A stretch of 64,000 nucleotides of DNA, from contig NZ_CP046171.1 of the NCBI RefSeq assembly GCF_011801125.1, forward strand, positions 4,526,001-4,590,000, in the 5' to 3' direction. The position numbers were made by a program, and so were the translations under genes. Below the pieces are notes generated by a model that saw only the letters and a program-made list of their open reading frames with translations, was not told where the DNA came from and ran no database searches. This document shows positions 35,894 to 46,547 of the stretch, piece by piece; within the stretch, counting starts at the first letter, position 1; each line of letters starts with the position of its first letter. Origin of the DNA: Nocardia brasiliensis. GTDB lineage: Bacteria > Actinomycetota > Actinomycetes > Mycobacteriales > Mycobacteriaceae.

Positions 35894-36130
35894 ATGCGGT
35901 GGTGGAAGGCAGTGGGATTGGCGGGTGCGGCCGGTGTGGTCGCCACCGGCGTGGTGATCGCGCGGGCCGAGCGACGTCGTCGCGCCTACACGCCCGAACA
36001 GGTCCGCGAACAGCTGCACGTGCGCTTCGCCCAGGCGACCGCGGCTCAGTCCGCCGCCGAAACCGCCGCCCCCGCAACCGAACCCGACACCGGTATACGC
36101 GCGCGCCTACGCCGCCTCTTCCGTCGCTGA
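35894..36130 (+). CDS. Small single-pass membrane protein, actinobacterial
   Basis: 78 aa: MRWWKAVGLAGAAGVVATGV forms one membrane segment, followed by a basic cytoplasmic stretch (RAERRRRAYTPEQVREQLH) and an Ala-rich tail. Proteins of this shape are widespread and uncharacterised in mycolic-acid bacteria. The ATG at 35894 is inside the frame that extends upstream over the divergent gene; upstream codons are ignored. It is only 18 bases from the divergent hydrolase start. Confidence 0.6.
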   Translation: MRWWKAVGLAGAAGVVATGVVIARAERRRRAYTPEQVREQLHVRFAQATAAQSAAETAAPATEPDTGIRARLRRLFRR

Positions 36131-36371
36131 TCATCGCCAGGTGCCGTTGCGGCACAGCATGTTCCGTCAGGCATGCGCACGGCACGCAAGGCCGGTGACC
36201 GCCGTGCACCACATCCCGACCCGGTAGCAGCCCCACCTGTCCGCGCCCAGCCGCGCGATGGACCGCACCGACGACGCCTCCCACGTCCGGCGCCGGTCAG
36301 ATGAGCAGCATGCGACCCGACACGTTGGCCGACGGCCGAACCTCCCGACATCCGACCCCAAAAACTACTTC

Positions 36372-36391
36372 ACAGCTAAAGCTTTAGTTGT
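36372..36391. promoter_or_regulatory. Palindromic operator of the aromatic-CoA operon (probable MarR site)
   Basis: A perfect 12-bp palindrome CTAAAGCTTTAG (36376-36387) extends to 18 of 20 symmetric positions. It lies 35 bases before the ATG of the first gene of the operon, where it would block transcription. The operon encodes a MarR-type regulator of the family that controls aryl-CoA pathways, the obvious candidate ligand-responsive repressor. Confidence 0.6.
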
Positions 36392-36425
36392 AAAGTACTG
36401 CTACCGCGACTTCAGAGGAGAGCAC

Positions 36426-38765
36426 ATGAAGGTCGTGTGCATCGGCGGCGGACCCGCCGGCTTGTACTTCGGGTTGCTGATGAAGCAGCTCAACGCCGAG
36501 CACGAGATCACCGTCATCGAGCGGAACCGGCCATATGACACGTTCGGCTGGGGCGTGGTGTTCTCCGACGCCACGATGGAGACCATGCGCGAGTGGGATC
36601 GGCCGACGGCGGACCGGATCCAGTCGGCGTTCAATCACTGGGACGATATCGAGCTGCGGTTCAAGGGCCGGGTATTGCGCTCGGGCGGGCACGGTTTCGT
36701 CGGCATCGGCCGCAAGAAGCTGCTCAACATCCTGCAGCAGCGATGCGAAGAGGTCGGGGTGCGGCTGGAATTCGACCGGGAGGTCGACTCGGATCGCGAG
36801 TTTGCGGACGCGGACCTGATCGTCGCGGCGGACGGCATCAACTCCAAGATCCGCGGCAGGCATCGCGACGTCTTCGCGCCCGACCTGGTGACCAGGCCGA
36901 ACCGCTACATCTGGCTGGGCACCGAGAAACTGTACGACGCTTTCACTTTCGATTTCGTCGAGACCGAACACGGGTGGGTGCAGGCGCACATCTACAAGTT
37001 CGACGACAACACCAGCACCTTCATCGTCGAATGCCCCGAACACGTGTGGCGCGCACACGGACTCGACCAGGCCCGCCCCGACGAATCGGTGGCCTTCTGC
37101 GAGCGGCTGTTCGCCGACAACCTGCGGGGCGAGAAGCTGATGACGAACTCACGTCACCTGCCGGGATCGGGGTGGCAGAACTTCCAACGGGTCAAATGCG
37201 AACAGTGGTGGCTGCACAACGGGGACAGCCACGTCGTGCTGATGGGCGACGCGGTGCACACCGCGCATTTCGCGATCGGCTCGGGCACCAAACTGGCGCT
37301 GGAGGATGCCATCGAGCTGGTGCGCCAGTTCGGCGCGCACGGCGACTCCCCCGCCGACCTGCCCACCGTGCTCACCCGGTACCAAGAGGTGCGGTCGATC
37401 GACGCGCTGCGCCTGCAGAACGCGGCGTGGAACGCCATGGAGTGGTTCGAGGTGTGCGGCGAACGCTACTGCGACCAACTCGAACCCGAGCAGTTCATGT
37501 ACTCGATGCTCACCCGCAGCCAGCGGATCAGCCACGAGAACCTGCGTTTACGCGACAAGGGCTGGCTAGAGGACTACGAACGCTGGTTCGACGCGCGGGC
37601 CGGCGTGCGCCGCTCCGCCGAAGAGCCTTCCGTCCCACCGATGTTCACGCCGTACACGGTGCGCTCGGTGACGGTGAAGAATCGCGTGATCGTCTCGCCG
37701 ATGGCGCAGTATTCGGCCGTGCACGGGGTACCGGGCGACTTTCATCTGGTCCATCTCGGCGCGCGCGCCGCGGGCGGGGCCGGACTGGTCTTCGCCGAGA
37801 TGACCTGCGTGAGCCCCACGGCCCGGATCACGCCCGGCTGTCCTGGGCTCTATACCGACGAACAGCGGCGGGCGTGGCAGCGCATCGTCGACTGGGTGCA
37901 CACCAACACCGATGCCAAGATCGGGATACAGCTCGGCCATTCCGGCGCCAAGGGTTCCACGCGCCGGATGTGGGACGGCACCGACCAACCGCTGACCGCG
38001 GACGACGACGAACCGAACTGGCCGTTGATCTCGGCCTCGCCCCAGCAGTACCTGCCCGGGGTGAGTCAGTGGTCCCGCGCGATGACCCGCACCGACATGG
38101 ACGAGGTGACCAGCCAGTTCGTCGAGGCGACCCGGCGGGCGGCGCGGGCGGGCTTCGACTGGCTCGAATTGCATTGCGCGCACGGCTATCTGCTGTCGAG
38201 CTTCATCTCGCCGCTGACCAACCAGCGCACCGACGACTACGGCGGCACACTACGGAACCGGCTGCGCTATCCGCTGGAGGTCTTCGCGGCGGTGCGTGCC
38301 GCGTGGCCCGCCGAATTGCCTGTGTCGGTGCGTATTTCGGCGCACGACTGGGTCGACGGCGGCATCACACCGGCCGATGCCGTCGAGATCGCCAAGCAGT
38401 TCAAGCAGGCGGGCGCCGATCTGATCGACTGCTCGTCGGGGCAGGTGTCCAAGCAGGAGCAGCCGACCTTCGGACGGATGTGGCAGACGCCCTTCGCCGA
38501 CCGGGTGCGCCAGGAGGCGGGCATCGCCACGATCGCGGTCGGGGCGATCTCCGAGGCCGACCATGTGAACAGCATCGTGGCGGCGGGACGCGCCGACCTG
38601 TGCGCCATCGCGCGCCCGCACCTGGCGAACCCCGCGTGGACCCTCACCGAGGCGGCCAAGATCGGCTTCACCGAACTCACCTGGCCGAAGCAATATCGAG
38701 CGGGCAAGCGGCAATTCGAGGCGAACATCCAGCGCCAGCAGGCCGCCGCGGCGGCGAAGGGGTGA
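36426..38765 (+). CDS. Fused flavin monooxygenase/old-yellow-enzyme: 2-aminobenzoyl-CoA monooxygenase/reductase-like (or salicylyl-CoA 5-hydroxylase fusion)
   Basis: 779 aa, two flavoenzymes in one chain. Residues 1-390 form a class A flavin monooxygenase ([40 protein letters not shown]). Residues 410-770 form an NADH:flavin oxidoreductase of the OYE/YqjM type ([42 protein letters not shown]). This fusion and length match 2-aminobenzoyl-CoA monooxygenase/reductase of Azoarcus evansii, which hydroxylates and then reduces anthraniloyl-CoA to a non-aromatic product. The monooxygenase half alone resembles salicylyl-CoA 5-hydroxylase. The reductase half and the beta-oxidation-type neighbours favour the dearomatising reaction. 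AGGAG precedes the ATG. Confidence 0.85.
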   Translation: MKVVCIGGGPAGLYFGLLMKQLNAEHEITVIERNRPYDTFGWGVVFSDATMETMREWDRPTADRIQSAFNHWDDIELRFKGRVLRSGGHGFVGIGRKKLLNILQQRCEEVGVRLEFDREVDSDREFADADLIVAADGINSKIRGRHRDVFAPDLVTRPNRYIWLGTEKLYDAFTFDFVETEHGWVQAHIYKFDDNTSTFIVECPEHVWRAHGLDQARPDESVAFCERLFADNLRGEKLMTNSRHLPGSGWQNFQRVKCEQWWLHNGDSHVVLMGDAVHTAHFAIGSGTKLALEDAIELVRQFGAHGDSPADLPTVLTRYQEVRSIDALRLQNAAWNAMEWFEVCGERYCDQLEPEQFMYSMLTRSQRISHENLRLRDKGWLEDYERWFDARAGVRRSAEEPSVPPMFTPYTVRSVTVKNRVIVSPMAQYSAVHGVPGDFHLVHLGARAAGGAGLVFAEMTCVSPTARITPGCPGLYTDEQRRAWQRIVDWVHTNTDAKIGIQLGHSGAKGSTRRMWDGTDQPLTADDDEPNWPLISASPQQYLPGVSQWSRAMTRTDMDEVTSQFVEATRRAARAGFDWLELHCAHGYLLSSFISPLTNQRTDDYGGTLRNRLRYPLEVFAAVRAAWPAELPVSVRISAHDWVDGGITPADAVEIAKQFKQAGADLIDCSSGQVSKQEQPTFGRMWQTPFADRVRQEAGIATIAVGAISEADHVNSIVAAGRADLCAIARPHLANPAWTLTEAAKIGFTELTWPKQYRAGKRQFEANIQRQQAAAAAKG

Positions 38766-38770
38766 CCGGC

Positions 38771-39547
38771 GTGACCGAACCGACCCGCGGCAGACACGCG
38801 CTGATCACCGGTGGATCGCGCGGGATCGGGGCGGCGATCGCGAGCAGGCTGGCCACGGACGGCGCCCGCCTCACGCTGCTCGCCCGTGATCTGACCCGCG
38901 CCACCGACACCGTCGCCAGGCTTCCGAACTCCGCTGCCGCGCACGCCGTCTCGTGCGACATCACGGACCCGACGGCGGTCACCGCGGCGCTCGCACAAGC
39001 CCGCGCACGGCACGGCGCGATCGACATCCTGATCAACAACGCCGGACAGGCCGCCAGCGCACCGCTGCGGCACACCAGCGACGAACTCTGGCAGCGCATG
39101 CTCGCGGTCAACCTCACCGGCACCTTCCTGTGCACCAGAAACGCTGTCCCGGACATGCTCGCCCGCGGGCGCGGGCGGGTGGTCAACATCGCCAGTACCG
39201 CGGGGCTGCGCGGTTATCCCTACGTCAGCGCCTATGCGGCGGCCAAGCACGGTGTCGTCGGGCTGACTCGCGCACTGGCGCTGGAACTCTCGGGCACACC
39301 GATCACCGTGAACGCGGTCTGCCCCGGCTTCACCGATACCGATCTGCTCCAGGAAAGCGTGGCACACGTGACCGAAACGACCGGGCGCAGCACCGACGAG
39401 GCGCGGGCCGCGTTCGTCCGACACAACCCGCAGGGACGACTGATCGAGCCCGCGGAGGTCGCCGCGACCGTAGCCTGGCTCTGTTCGGACGCGGCCGATT
39501 CGCTGACCGGGCAGTCGATCTCGGTCAGCGGCGGAGAGGTGATGTGA
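38771..39547 (+). CDS. Short-chain dehydrogenase/reductase (3-hydroxyacyl-CoA dehydrogenase-like)
   Basis: About 258 aa. NAD(P)-binding TGGSRGIGAAIA, the NNAG motif (ILINNAGQAAS), catalytic Ser in IASTAG and YAAAK define a classical SDR; NAVCPGFTDTDL follows. The GTG at 38771 has GAAGGGG at good spacing; a GTG at 38762 overlapping the previous stop is the alternative. It is the second gene of the aryl-CoA operon, where it probably oxidises or reduces a hydroxyl or keto group of the ring or of the opened acyl-CoA. Confidence 0.9.
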   Translation: MTEPTRGRHALITGGSRGIGAAIASRLATDGARLTLLARDLTRATDTVARLPNSAAAHAVSCDITDPTAVTAALAQARARHGAIDILINNAGQAASAPLRHTSDELWQRMLAVNLTGTFLCTRNAVPDMLARGRGRVVNIASTAGLRGYPYVSAYAAAKHGVVGLTRALALELSGTPITVNAVCPGFTDTDLLQESVAHVTETTGRSTDEARAAFVRHNPQGRLIEPAEVAATVAWLCSDAADSLTGQSISVSGGEVM

Positions 39548-39548
39548 G

Positions 39549-40079
39549 ATGACCATCCAGCCGGACGCGGTGCCGGTGCTCGGCGACGAACGGATCGGAA
39601 TGGAGGCGCGCGCCGGCTCCGGCGACCATCTCGAGGTACGGCTGTGGTTGCGGCTCTTGGCCACCGCCAACGAGATCGAGCAGGAGATCCGGACGCGGCT
39701 GCGCCTGCGGTTCGCGACCTCGCTCCCCCGCTTCGACTACCTGGCGCAGCTCGCTCGCCACCATGACGGCCTGCGCATGAGCGCGCTGTCGCGCTACTTG
39801 ATGGTCACCGGCGGCAACGTCACCGGTTTGACCGACCAGCTGGTCGCCGAGGGATGGGTGGACCGGCTGCCGGACCCGGTCGACAAGCGGGCGACGCTGG
39901 TCCGCCTGACCGCGTTGGGCCGCACCCGATTCGAAGAGATGGCCGCCGAGCACGAGGGCTGGCTCACCGAGATGTTCGCCGGATTCGGCCGCGACAACGA
40001 GCAGGCGCTGTTCGAATTGCTCGGCAAGCTCCGCATCCACCTCGCCACCGACCCAGCTACCCCACGGGACCCCGCATGA
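39549..40079 (+). CDS. MarR-family regulator of the aromatic-CoA operon
   Basis: 176 aa. Winged helix: FDYLAQLARHHDGLRMSALS, the recognition helix in GGNVTGLTDQLVAEGWV, and the wing with DPVDKRATLVRLTALG. MarR proteins inside aryl-CoA catabolic operons typically repress until the CoA thioester binds. The start follows the SDR stop by one base, so it is co-transcribed. The palindrome at 36372-36391 is its likely site. Confidence 0.92.
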   Translation: MTIQPDAVPVLGDERIGMEARAGSGDHLEVRLWLRLLATANEIEQEIRTRLRLRFATSLPRFDYLAQLARHHDGLRMSALSRYLMVTGGNVTGLTDQLVAEGWVDRLPDPVDKRATLVRLTALGRTRFEEMAAEHEGWLTEMFAGFGRDNEQALFELLGKLRIHLATDPATPRDPA

Positions 40080-40152
40080 ACGAGTCAGGGCCCGCAGGAG
40101 GAAGTCTGCGTAACCACGTCGGGCCCCTCGGGCATGCGAAAGGAGACACAGC

Positions 40153-41004
40153 ATGACCCAGCACATCGATCCCGCTCTGCGCGCGGCCAACCGCACGACG
40201 CTCGCCGACTACCCGGGCAAACACTTCCGCTGGCAGGTCGACGCCGGTGTCGGCACGATCGTGCTCGACCGACCGGAACGAAAGAATCCGCTGACCTTCG
40301 ACTCCTACGCGGAGCTGCGAGATCTGTTCCGCCGCTTGGCCTATGCCGAGGACGTCGCGGTCGTCGTGCTCTCCGGCGCCGGGGCGAACTTCTGCTCGGG
40401 TGGCGACGTGCACGACATCATCGGGCCGTTGATCGCGCTGCCCGCGCCCGAGCTGCTGAAATTCACCAGGATGACCGGGGATTTGGTCAAGGCGATGCGC
40501 GCGTGCCCGCAGCCGATCGTCGCCGCCGTCGACGGCGTGTGCGCGGGCGCGGGCGCGATCCTGGCGATGGCCGCGGACCTGCGCGTCGGCACCGCGCGCA
40601 GCAGGACCGCGTTCTTGTTCACCCGGGTCGGCCTCGCCGGCTGCGATATGGGGGCCTGCGCGATCCTGCCGCGGATCATCGGGCAGGGCCGCGCCGCCGA
40701 ATTGCTGTACACCGGCCGGACGATGACCGGCGACGAGGCGTACGCGTGGGGATTCCTCAATCAGCTCGCCGAGCCCGAGCAGGTCCTCGACGCCGCCCGT
40801 GCGCTGGCGCGCCGCCTGGCCGAGGGGCCGACCTTCGCCCAGGGCATCACCAAAACCATGCTGCACCAGGAATGGTCGATGACGGTGGACCAGGCCATCG
40901 AGGCCGAGGCGCAGGCACAGGCCCTCTGCATGCTGACCGAGGATTTCGGACGCGCGTATCGCGCCTTCCGGGACAAGCAGCGCCCCCGGTTCGAAGGGAA
41001 TTGA
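40153..41004 (+). CDS. Crotonase-family enzyme (enoyl-CoA hydratase/isomerase fold), possible ring-opening hydrolase
   Basis: 283 aa with the crotonase fold: first oxyanion-hole segment [15 protein letters not shown] and second [16 protein letters not shown]. Where hydratases carry the PE catalytic glutamate, this protein reads [19 protein letters not shown]. The Asp and glycine pattern is closer to MenB and BadI-type enzymes, so hydrolytic C-C ring opening is plausible instead of simple hydration. That is inference. It sits between the MarR and acyl-CoA dehydrogenase genes, with GAAAGGAG before the ATG. Confidence 0.88.
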   Translation: MTQHIDPALRAANRTTLADYPGKHFRWQVDAGVGTIVLDRPERKNPLTFDSYAELRDLFRRLAYAEDVAVVVLSGAGANFCSGGDVHDIIGPLIALPAPELLKFTRMTGDLVKAMRACPQPIVAAVDGVCAGAGAILAMAADLRVGTARSRTAFLFTRVGLAGCDMGACAILPRIIGQGRAAELLYTGRTMTGDEAYAWGFLNQLAEPEQVLDAARALARRLAEGPTFAQGITKTMLHQEWSMTVDQAIEAEAQAQALCMLTEDFGRAYRAFRDKQRPRFEGN

Positions 41005-41009
41005 TACCC

Positions 41010-42182
<1,173 letters not shown>

Positions 42183-42216
42183 TCTCCGATCACCCTCTCC
42201 CCCACAAGGTTCGACC

Positions 42217-43860
42217 ATGACAAGTGCCCACATCGACACCTTCGCCCGCGACCATCTGCCGCCGCTGGACCAGTGGCCCGACCTCGTATTCGACCGCCCC
42301 GAACTCCGCTTTCCCAGCCGACTCAATTGCGCGACCGAACTACTCGACCGGCACGTGCTCGACGGCAACGGCGACCGCCTCTGTGTGCAGGCGCCGGGCG
42401 GGCCCCGCTGGACCTATGCCGAACTGCACGACCAAGCCAATCGGATCGCCGCCGTGCTGGTGCACGACATGGGACTGGTGCCGGGCAATCGGGTACTGCT
42501 CGACGCCCCGAACAATCCGATGCTCGCGGCCTGCTGGTTCGCGGTGATGAAGGCCGGCGGTATCGCCGTGACCGCCATGCCGCTGCTGCGGGTCAAGGAA
42601 CTCACCCAGATCGTCGACAAGGCCAAGATCACGCACGCGCTCTGCGACGTCGCGCTGGCCGGTCAGCTCTCGGCGGTCGCGGCCGCCTGCCCCAGCCTCG
42701 ATCGCATCCGCTACTTCCACAGCGACTCCGGTGACGGGCTGGAAGCCCTGATGGCCCGTCACGACGGCTGGTTCGACACCGTCGCCACCGCGGCCGACGA
42801 CGTCTGTCTCATCGCCTTCACCTCGGGCACCACCGGAATACCGAAGGCCACCGCGCACTTTCACCGCGACGTCATGGCGATCTGCCAGAGCTTCCCGCGC
42901 CACATCCTGCGGCCCGAGCCCGACGACGTGTTCATCGGCAGTCCGCCACTGGCTTTCACGTTCGGGCTCGGCGGCCTGCTGCTGTTCCCGATGACGGTCG
43001 GCGCGTCGACGGTGCTGCTCGAGCAGGCGAGCCCGGCCCGATTACTCGACGCCATCACCGAATTCGGCGCGACGGTGCTGTTCACCGCGCCCACCTCGTA
43101 TCGGATCCTGGCCCGCCACGGCACCGGGCTGCGCGAGACCACGCTGCGCAAATGCGTGTCCGCGGGCGAAGCGTTGCCGCCGTCGACCCGCGCCCGATGG
43201 CGCGAGGCCACCGGCATCGAACTGATCGACGGCATCGGCGCCACCGAGCTGCTGCACATCTTCATCTCCGCCGACGAGGAGCACGCGCGGCCGGGCGCGA
43301 CGGGATTGCCGGTGCCCGGATATCAGGCCAGGGTCGTGGACGCCGACGGAAACACCTTGCCGCCCGGCGAGGTCGGGCTGCTCGCGGTCCGCGGGCCGAC
43401 GGGGTGCCGCTATCTCGCCGACGAGCGCCAGCAGGCCTACGTGCGCGACGGGTGGAACTACACCGGCGACGCCTACTGGGTCGACGCCGACGGCTACTTC
43501 CACTATCAGGCACGCTCCGACGACATGATCGTGTCGTCCGGGTACAACATCGCCGCCCCCGAAGTGGAGGATGCCCTGGCCGGACATGCCGCCGTGGCCG
43601 ACTGCGCGGTGGTCGGTGTGCCCGATGAGGATCGGGGTCAGATCGTCAAAGCCTATGTGGTGCTTCGCCCCGAGATCGACGCGACCGACGGGATGGTGGA
43701 GGAATTGCAAGACTTCGTGAAACGCACTGTGGCCCCGTACAAGTATCCGCGGGCCATCGCCTTCGTCGCGGATCTGCCGCGCACCCCGACCGGCAAGCTG
43801 CAACGCTTCCGCCTGCGCGAAATCGGTGCGCGGCACGGTGATTCGGCGGCCACGGCATGA
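42217..43860 (+). CDS. Aryl-CoA ligase, probably 2-aminobenzoate (anthranilate)-CoA ligase
   Basis: 547-aa ANL-superfamily enzyme that activates an aromatic acid with ATP and CoA. The P-loop-like A3 motif is IAFTSGTTGIPKATAHFHRD, then IDGIGATELLHIFIS, YTGDAYWVDADGYFHYQARS, DDMIVSSGYNIAAPEVEDAL and the catalytic lysine in PRTPTGKLQRF. The benzoate/anthranilate ligase subgroup is suggested by GATELLHIF and overall length. It supplies the CoA thioester for the monooxygenase/reductase at the operon start. The stop overlaps the RidA start (ATGA). Confidence 0.88.
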   Translation: MTSAHIDTFARDHLPPLDQWPDLVFDRPELRFPSRLNCATELLDRHVLDGNGDRLCVQAPGGPRWTYAELHDQANRIAAVLVHDMGLVPGNRVLLDAPNNPMLAACWFAVMKAGGIAVTAMPLLRVKELTQIVDKAKITHALCDVALAGQLSAVAAACPSLDRIRYFHSDSGDGLEALMARHDGWFDTVATAADDVCLIAFTSGTTGIPKATAHFHRDVMAICQSFPRHILRPEPDDVFIGSPPLAFTFGLGGLLLFPMTVGASTVLLEQASPARLLDAITEFGATVLFTAPTSYRILARHGTGLRETTLRKCVSAGEALPPSTRARWREATGIELIDGIGATELLHIFISADEEHARPGATGLPVPGYQARVVDADGNTLPPGEVGLLAVRGPTGCRYLADERQQAYVRDGWNYTGDAYWVDADGYFHYQARSDDMIVSSGYNIAAPEVEDALAGHAAVADCAVVGVPDEDRGQIVKAYVVLRPEIDATDGMVEELQDFVKRTVAPYKYPRAIAFVADLPRTPTGKLQRFRLREIGARHGDSAATA

Positions 43861-44267
43861 GGGTCCTGCAACCGCCGGGCTGGCCGCGCCCGCGCGGCTA
43901 CGCCAACGGTGTCCAGACCCGCGGCGAGCTCGTGTTCGTCGCGGGCATGGTGGGCTGGGACAGCGACGGCGTCTTCCGCGCCGACGACCTGCCCGGCCAG
44001 GTCCGGCAGGCGCTGCACAACGTCGTCGCCGTACTGGCCGAGGCGGGCGCCGAGCCCGCGCACATCGCCAGGATGACGTGGTACGTCACCGACGCCGACG
44101 CCTACGTCGCGGCCCAGCGCGAGATCGGCGCGGCGTTCCGGGAAATCATCGGCACCTTCGACGCCGCGATGACCGCCATCGAGGTCACCCGCCTGGTGGA
44201 GCAGCAAGCCCTGGTGGAAATCGAGGTCACCGCCGTCATCCCGGACCGCCCGCGGCAGAACGACTGA
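43857..44267 (+). CDS. RidA/YjgF-family enamine/imine deaminase
   Basis: 136 aa of the RidA (YER057c/UK114) trimer family: opening GWPRPRGYANGVQTRGELVFVAGMVGWDSDG, middle ARMTWYVTDADAYVAAQREI, end MTAIEVTRLVEQQALVEIEVTAVIP. RidA proteins hydrolyse reactive enamines/imines to ketones and ammonia. Translation is coupled to the ligase by ATGA overlap. In an anthranilate pathway the reduced amino-ring is an enamine, so this protein plausibly removes the nitrogen; that is inference. Confidence 0.9.
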   Translation: MRVLQPPGWPRPRGYANGVQTRGELVFVAGMVGWDSDGVFRADDLPGQVRQALHNVVAVLAEAGAEPAHIARMTWYVTDADAYVAAQREIGAAFREIIGTFDAAMTAIEVTRLVEQQALVEIEVTAVIPDRPRQND

Positions 44268-44523
44268 AACCGCAGGCAGAGACGATGTCCGGCGCCGAAG
44301 AGCCGGGCGGCGCACCCATTCGGCGCCGCGGCGCGGTGGAATTTCCGGACCAAGTCGCCGAACCGGCTGGCGTCCGGCGAACATTCTGGAGACACTGTTC
44401 GCACCTCCGGAAAATTCTGGAGGAGGGGGAACAGCTGAAGAGAGACAGTCATCGGCGCTCAAAACGGACACCGAGCGCCTTCGCCGACCGGGCCGCGCCC
44501 CGGCAGTGCACACGGAGTACACG

Positions 44524-45432
44524 ATGTTTTCGCGATGGAAGAACACCGCCGCCTGCGCGGCCGCCATGGTCACCGCCGTCCTGCCGGTCGGCGCGGCCAC
44601 GACCGCACACGCCGCCCCGCAGCACTGCCCCGAGATGTACGTGGTCGCGGTTCCCGGTACCTGGGAGACATCGAACGCCGAACCGGGCAAGGGGATGCTC
44701 GCGGCCGTCGCCGACAACCTGCCCGGCGACGTGGCCACCGACTACGTCGCGTACCCGGCGACCGCGTTCCCGTGGGAGGGCGAGGTCTACGGACGATCCA
44801 AGCAGGAAGCCATCAACGGCACCCGTGCACTGCTGACCAACATGGCCCAGCGCTGCGATTCGACCCGTTTCGCACTGCTCGGCTACAGCCAGGGCGCGGA
44901 CGCGGCCGGTGACGTCGCCGCCGAGATCGGGACCGGGCTCGGCGTGGTGCGGCCCGAGCGCGTCGCCCTGGTCGGCCTCATCTCCGATCCGCGGCGCTCC
45001 CCCACCGACACGCTGATCGGCCCGCCTGTCCTCGGCGCGGGCGCGGGCGGCCCGCGGCTGGGCGGCTTCGGCTGGCTCACCCCGCAGACGTACACCTTCT
45101 GTGCGGCGGGCGATCTGTACTGCGCGATCCCCGATGGTGACTTCGCGGCCCGTATCGCGGGCTTCTTCGCCCAGGTCTCCAACCCCAACCCCGCGCTGTT
45201 CGGCGCCTACCAGCAGCAGGCCAACGCGCTCATCGCCGACGCGCTCGCCGCCGGTGGTCTCGGGTTGCTCTCGGATCAGCTGAACAACTCCGCGTACGAG
45301 GAGCGCAAGCAGCAGATCGATGACTTCCTGAAGTCGGGCATCCACCAGAGCTACCCGCACTACGCGATCGGCGGCGGAGACACCCCGCTGACCTGGCTGC
45401 GTGCGCGGCTCATCGAGGTGTCCAGGGGCTGA
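44524..45432 (+). CDS. Secreted cutinase-family lipase/esterase
   Basis: 302 aa with a signal peptide (hydrophobic core ending ATTAHA) and the cutinase alpha/beta-hydrolase fold. The nucleophile elbow is LLGYSQGADAAGDVA, and acidic and His partners lie in the C-terminal half (FCAAGDLYCAIPDG; YPHYAIGGGDTPLTW). Such enzymes hydrolyse esters, waxes or mycolyl-type lipids outside the cell. The ATG at 44524 is preferred over codons upstream to 44506. It stands alone, with a strong terminator after it. Confidence 0.88.
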   Translation: MFSRWKNTAACAAAMVTAVLPVGAATTAHAAPQHCPEMYVVAVPGTWETSNAEPGKGMLAAVADNLPGDVATDYVAYPATAFPWEGEVYGRSKQEAINGTRALLTNMAQRCDSTRFALLGYSQGADAAGDVAAEIGTGLGVVRPERVALVGLISDPRRSPTDTLIGPPVLGAGAGGPRLGGFGWLTPQTYTFCAAGDLYCAIPDGDFAARIAGFFAQVSNPNPALFGAYQQQANALIADALAAGGLGLLSDQLNNSAYEERKQQIDDFLKSGIHQSYPHYAIGGGDTPLTWLRARLIEVSRG

Positions 45433-45441
45433 GCCCGCTAC

Positions 45442-45470
45442 AGCGGTCCGGCCGCGAGTGCCGGACCGCT
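45442..45470. terminator. Bidirectional terminator (cutinase / cutC)
   Basis: Perfect 11-bp stem AGCGGTCCGGC / GCCGGACCGCT with a 7-base loop, located between two convergent genes. No T tract. Confidence 0.6.
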
Positions 45471-45503
45471 GACTCTTCTCGCGAAATCCTCACCAGCACG
45501 GAG

Positions 45504-46244
45504 CTATTCGGCGCGCCGTCCGTGCACGATCCGGCAGAGCTCGGCGACCTCGGCGGGGTCGGTGTCGAAGCGGTCGAAGCCTTGCGGCACACCGGCTCCC
45601 GCGAACAACACCGCGCTCCCCGCTGCGCCCGGCACCGCCGTGCGCACGGCCGCGTGCAGGTCGGCCACCCCCGTCGCCGCCAGCGCCGCGAGGGCGTTGG
45701 ACGGTCGCACACCGCCGCAGGCCATCACGTCGAGCGCGCCACCGGCCCGCGCCACCAGATCCTTGATCACCGCCGCGCCGTCGAGAACCGCGCGCTGCCT
45801 GCCCGCGGTGAGCACCCTGGCGCAGCCGAGCTCGATCACCTGATCCAGGGTCCGCTGCGAGGACGCGCTGACATCGATCGCCCGATGAAAGGTGACCTCC
45901 AGGTGTTCGGCCGCCGCCACCATGGCCGCGCAGGCCGGATCGACCGCACCGGTCGCATCGAGCGCGCCGATGACGACACCGTCGGCACCGGCCGCCCGCG
46001 CCGCGGCGATATCGCGGAGCATCAGCTCGATCTCGTCCGGCGAGTACACGAAATCGCCCGGCCGGGGCCTGATGAGCACGTGCACTTGGGTTTTCGTGGT
46101 CCGCGCGATCGCGTACTCGAGCAGGCCGATGCTCGGCGTCAGCCCGCCGTCGGACAGGCCGGCGCACAACTCGATTCGATCCGCGCCCGCCTGCTCGGCG
46201 ATGCGCACCCCGTCAACCGACTCCACACAGATCTCTACTCGCAC
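45504..46244 (-). CDS. cutC: CutC-family protein
   Basis: 246-aa TIM-barrel protein of the CutC family, covering the whole chain from MRVEICVESVDGVRIAEQAG, ADRIELCAGLSDGGLTPSIG, through VHVLIRPRPGDFVYSPDE and DVTFH-like VTFHRAIDVSAS to ACGGVRPSN. CutC was linked to copper tolerance in E. coli, but its reaction is uncertain. It is convergent with the cutinase and followed upstream by a small ORF on the same strand. Confidence 0.92.
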   Translation of the reverse strand: MRVEICVESVDGVRIAEQAGADRIELCAGLSDGGLTPSIGLLEYAIARTTKTQVHVLIRPRPGDFVYSPDEIELMLRDIAAARAAGADGVVIGALDATGAVDPACAAMVAAAEHLEVTFHRAIDVSASSQRTLDQVIELGCARVLTAGRQRAVLDGAAVIKDLVARAGGALDVMACGGVRPSNALAALAATGVADLHAAVRTAVPGAAGSAVLFAGAGVPQGFDRFDTDPAEVAELCRIVHGRRAE

Positions 46245-46271
46245 AGCAGCGAGTATCCACCGCCGAGCCGC

Positions 46272-46547
46272 CTACCCGGAGCGCAGCACCCGATAGATCG
46301 TCTCGGATTTCGGACTCGGCCGTGCCACCTCGTGCCAGCCGATCTCCTCGGCGCGGTGCGCGATCGCCGCGCGCACCCGCGCCGGATCGACATCGTCGTC
46401 GAAGAACGCGACCGACAGTCCGTTACCGGTCTGCTCGTCGACGAGATGATAGGCGTGCAACACCCCTGGAACGGTTTTCGCGGCGTCGATCACCCACTGC
46501 CGATCGTCGTCGGGCATCGGTTCCCACACGGCTACTCGAGCGAACAT
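46272..46547 (-). CDS. Small ferredoxin-like-fold protein (ABM-type)
   Basis: 91 aa: MFARVAVWEPMPDDDRQWVI, GVLHAYHLVDEQTGNGLSVA, then FFDDDVDPARVRAAIAHRAE. The beta-alpha-beta layout looks like the dimeric alpha-beta barrel (antibiotic biosynthesis monooxygenase/EthD) proteins. The ATG at 46547 follows GAAGGGAGAG. It is upstream of cutC on the same strand. Function unknown. Confidence 0.65.
   Translation of the reverse strand: MFARVAVWEPMPDDDRQWVIDAAKTVPGVLHAYHLVDEQTGNGLSVAFFDDDVDPARVRAAIAHRAEEIGWHEVARPSPKSETIYRVLRSG

Noticed and set aside
36426..38765. Simple call as salicylyl-CoA 5-hydroxylase
   Set aside because: No gentisate dioxygenase or thioesterase is nearby, and the C-terminal reductase domain plus acyl-CoA genes fit reductive dearomatisation better; kept as an alternative.
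36593..39547. 984-codon plus-strand frame over the monooxygenase and SDR genes
   Set aside because: Only the last ~260 codons are real (the SDR). The first part is an out-of-frame reading of the fused flavoenzyme.
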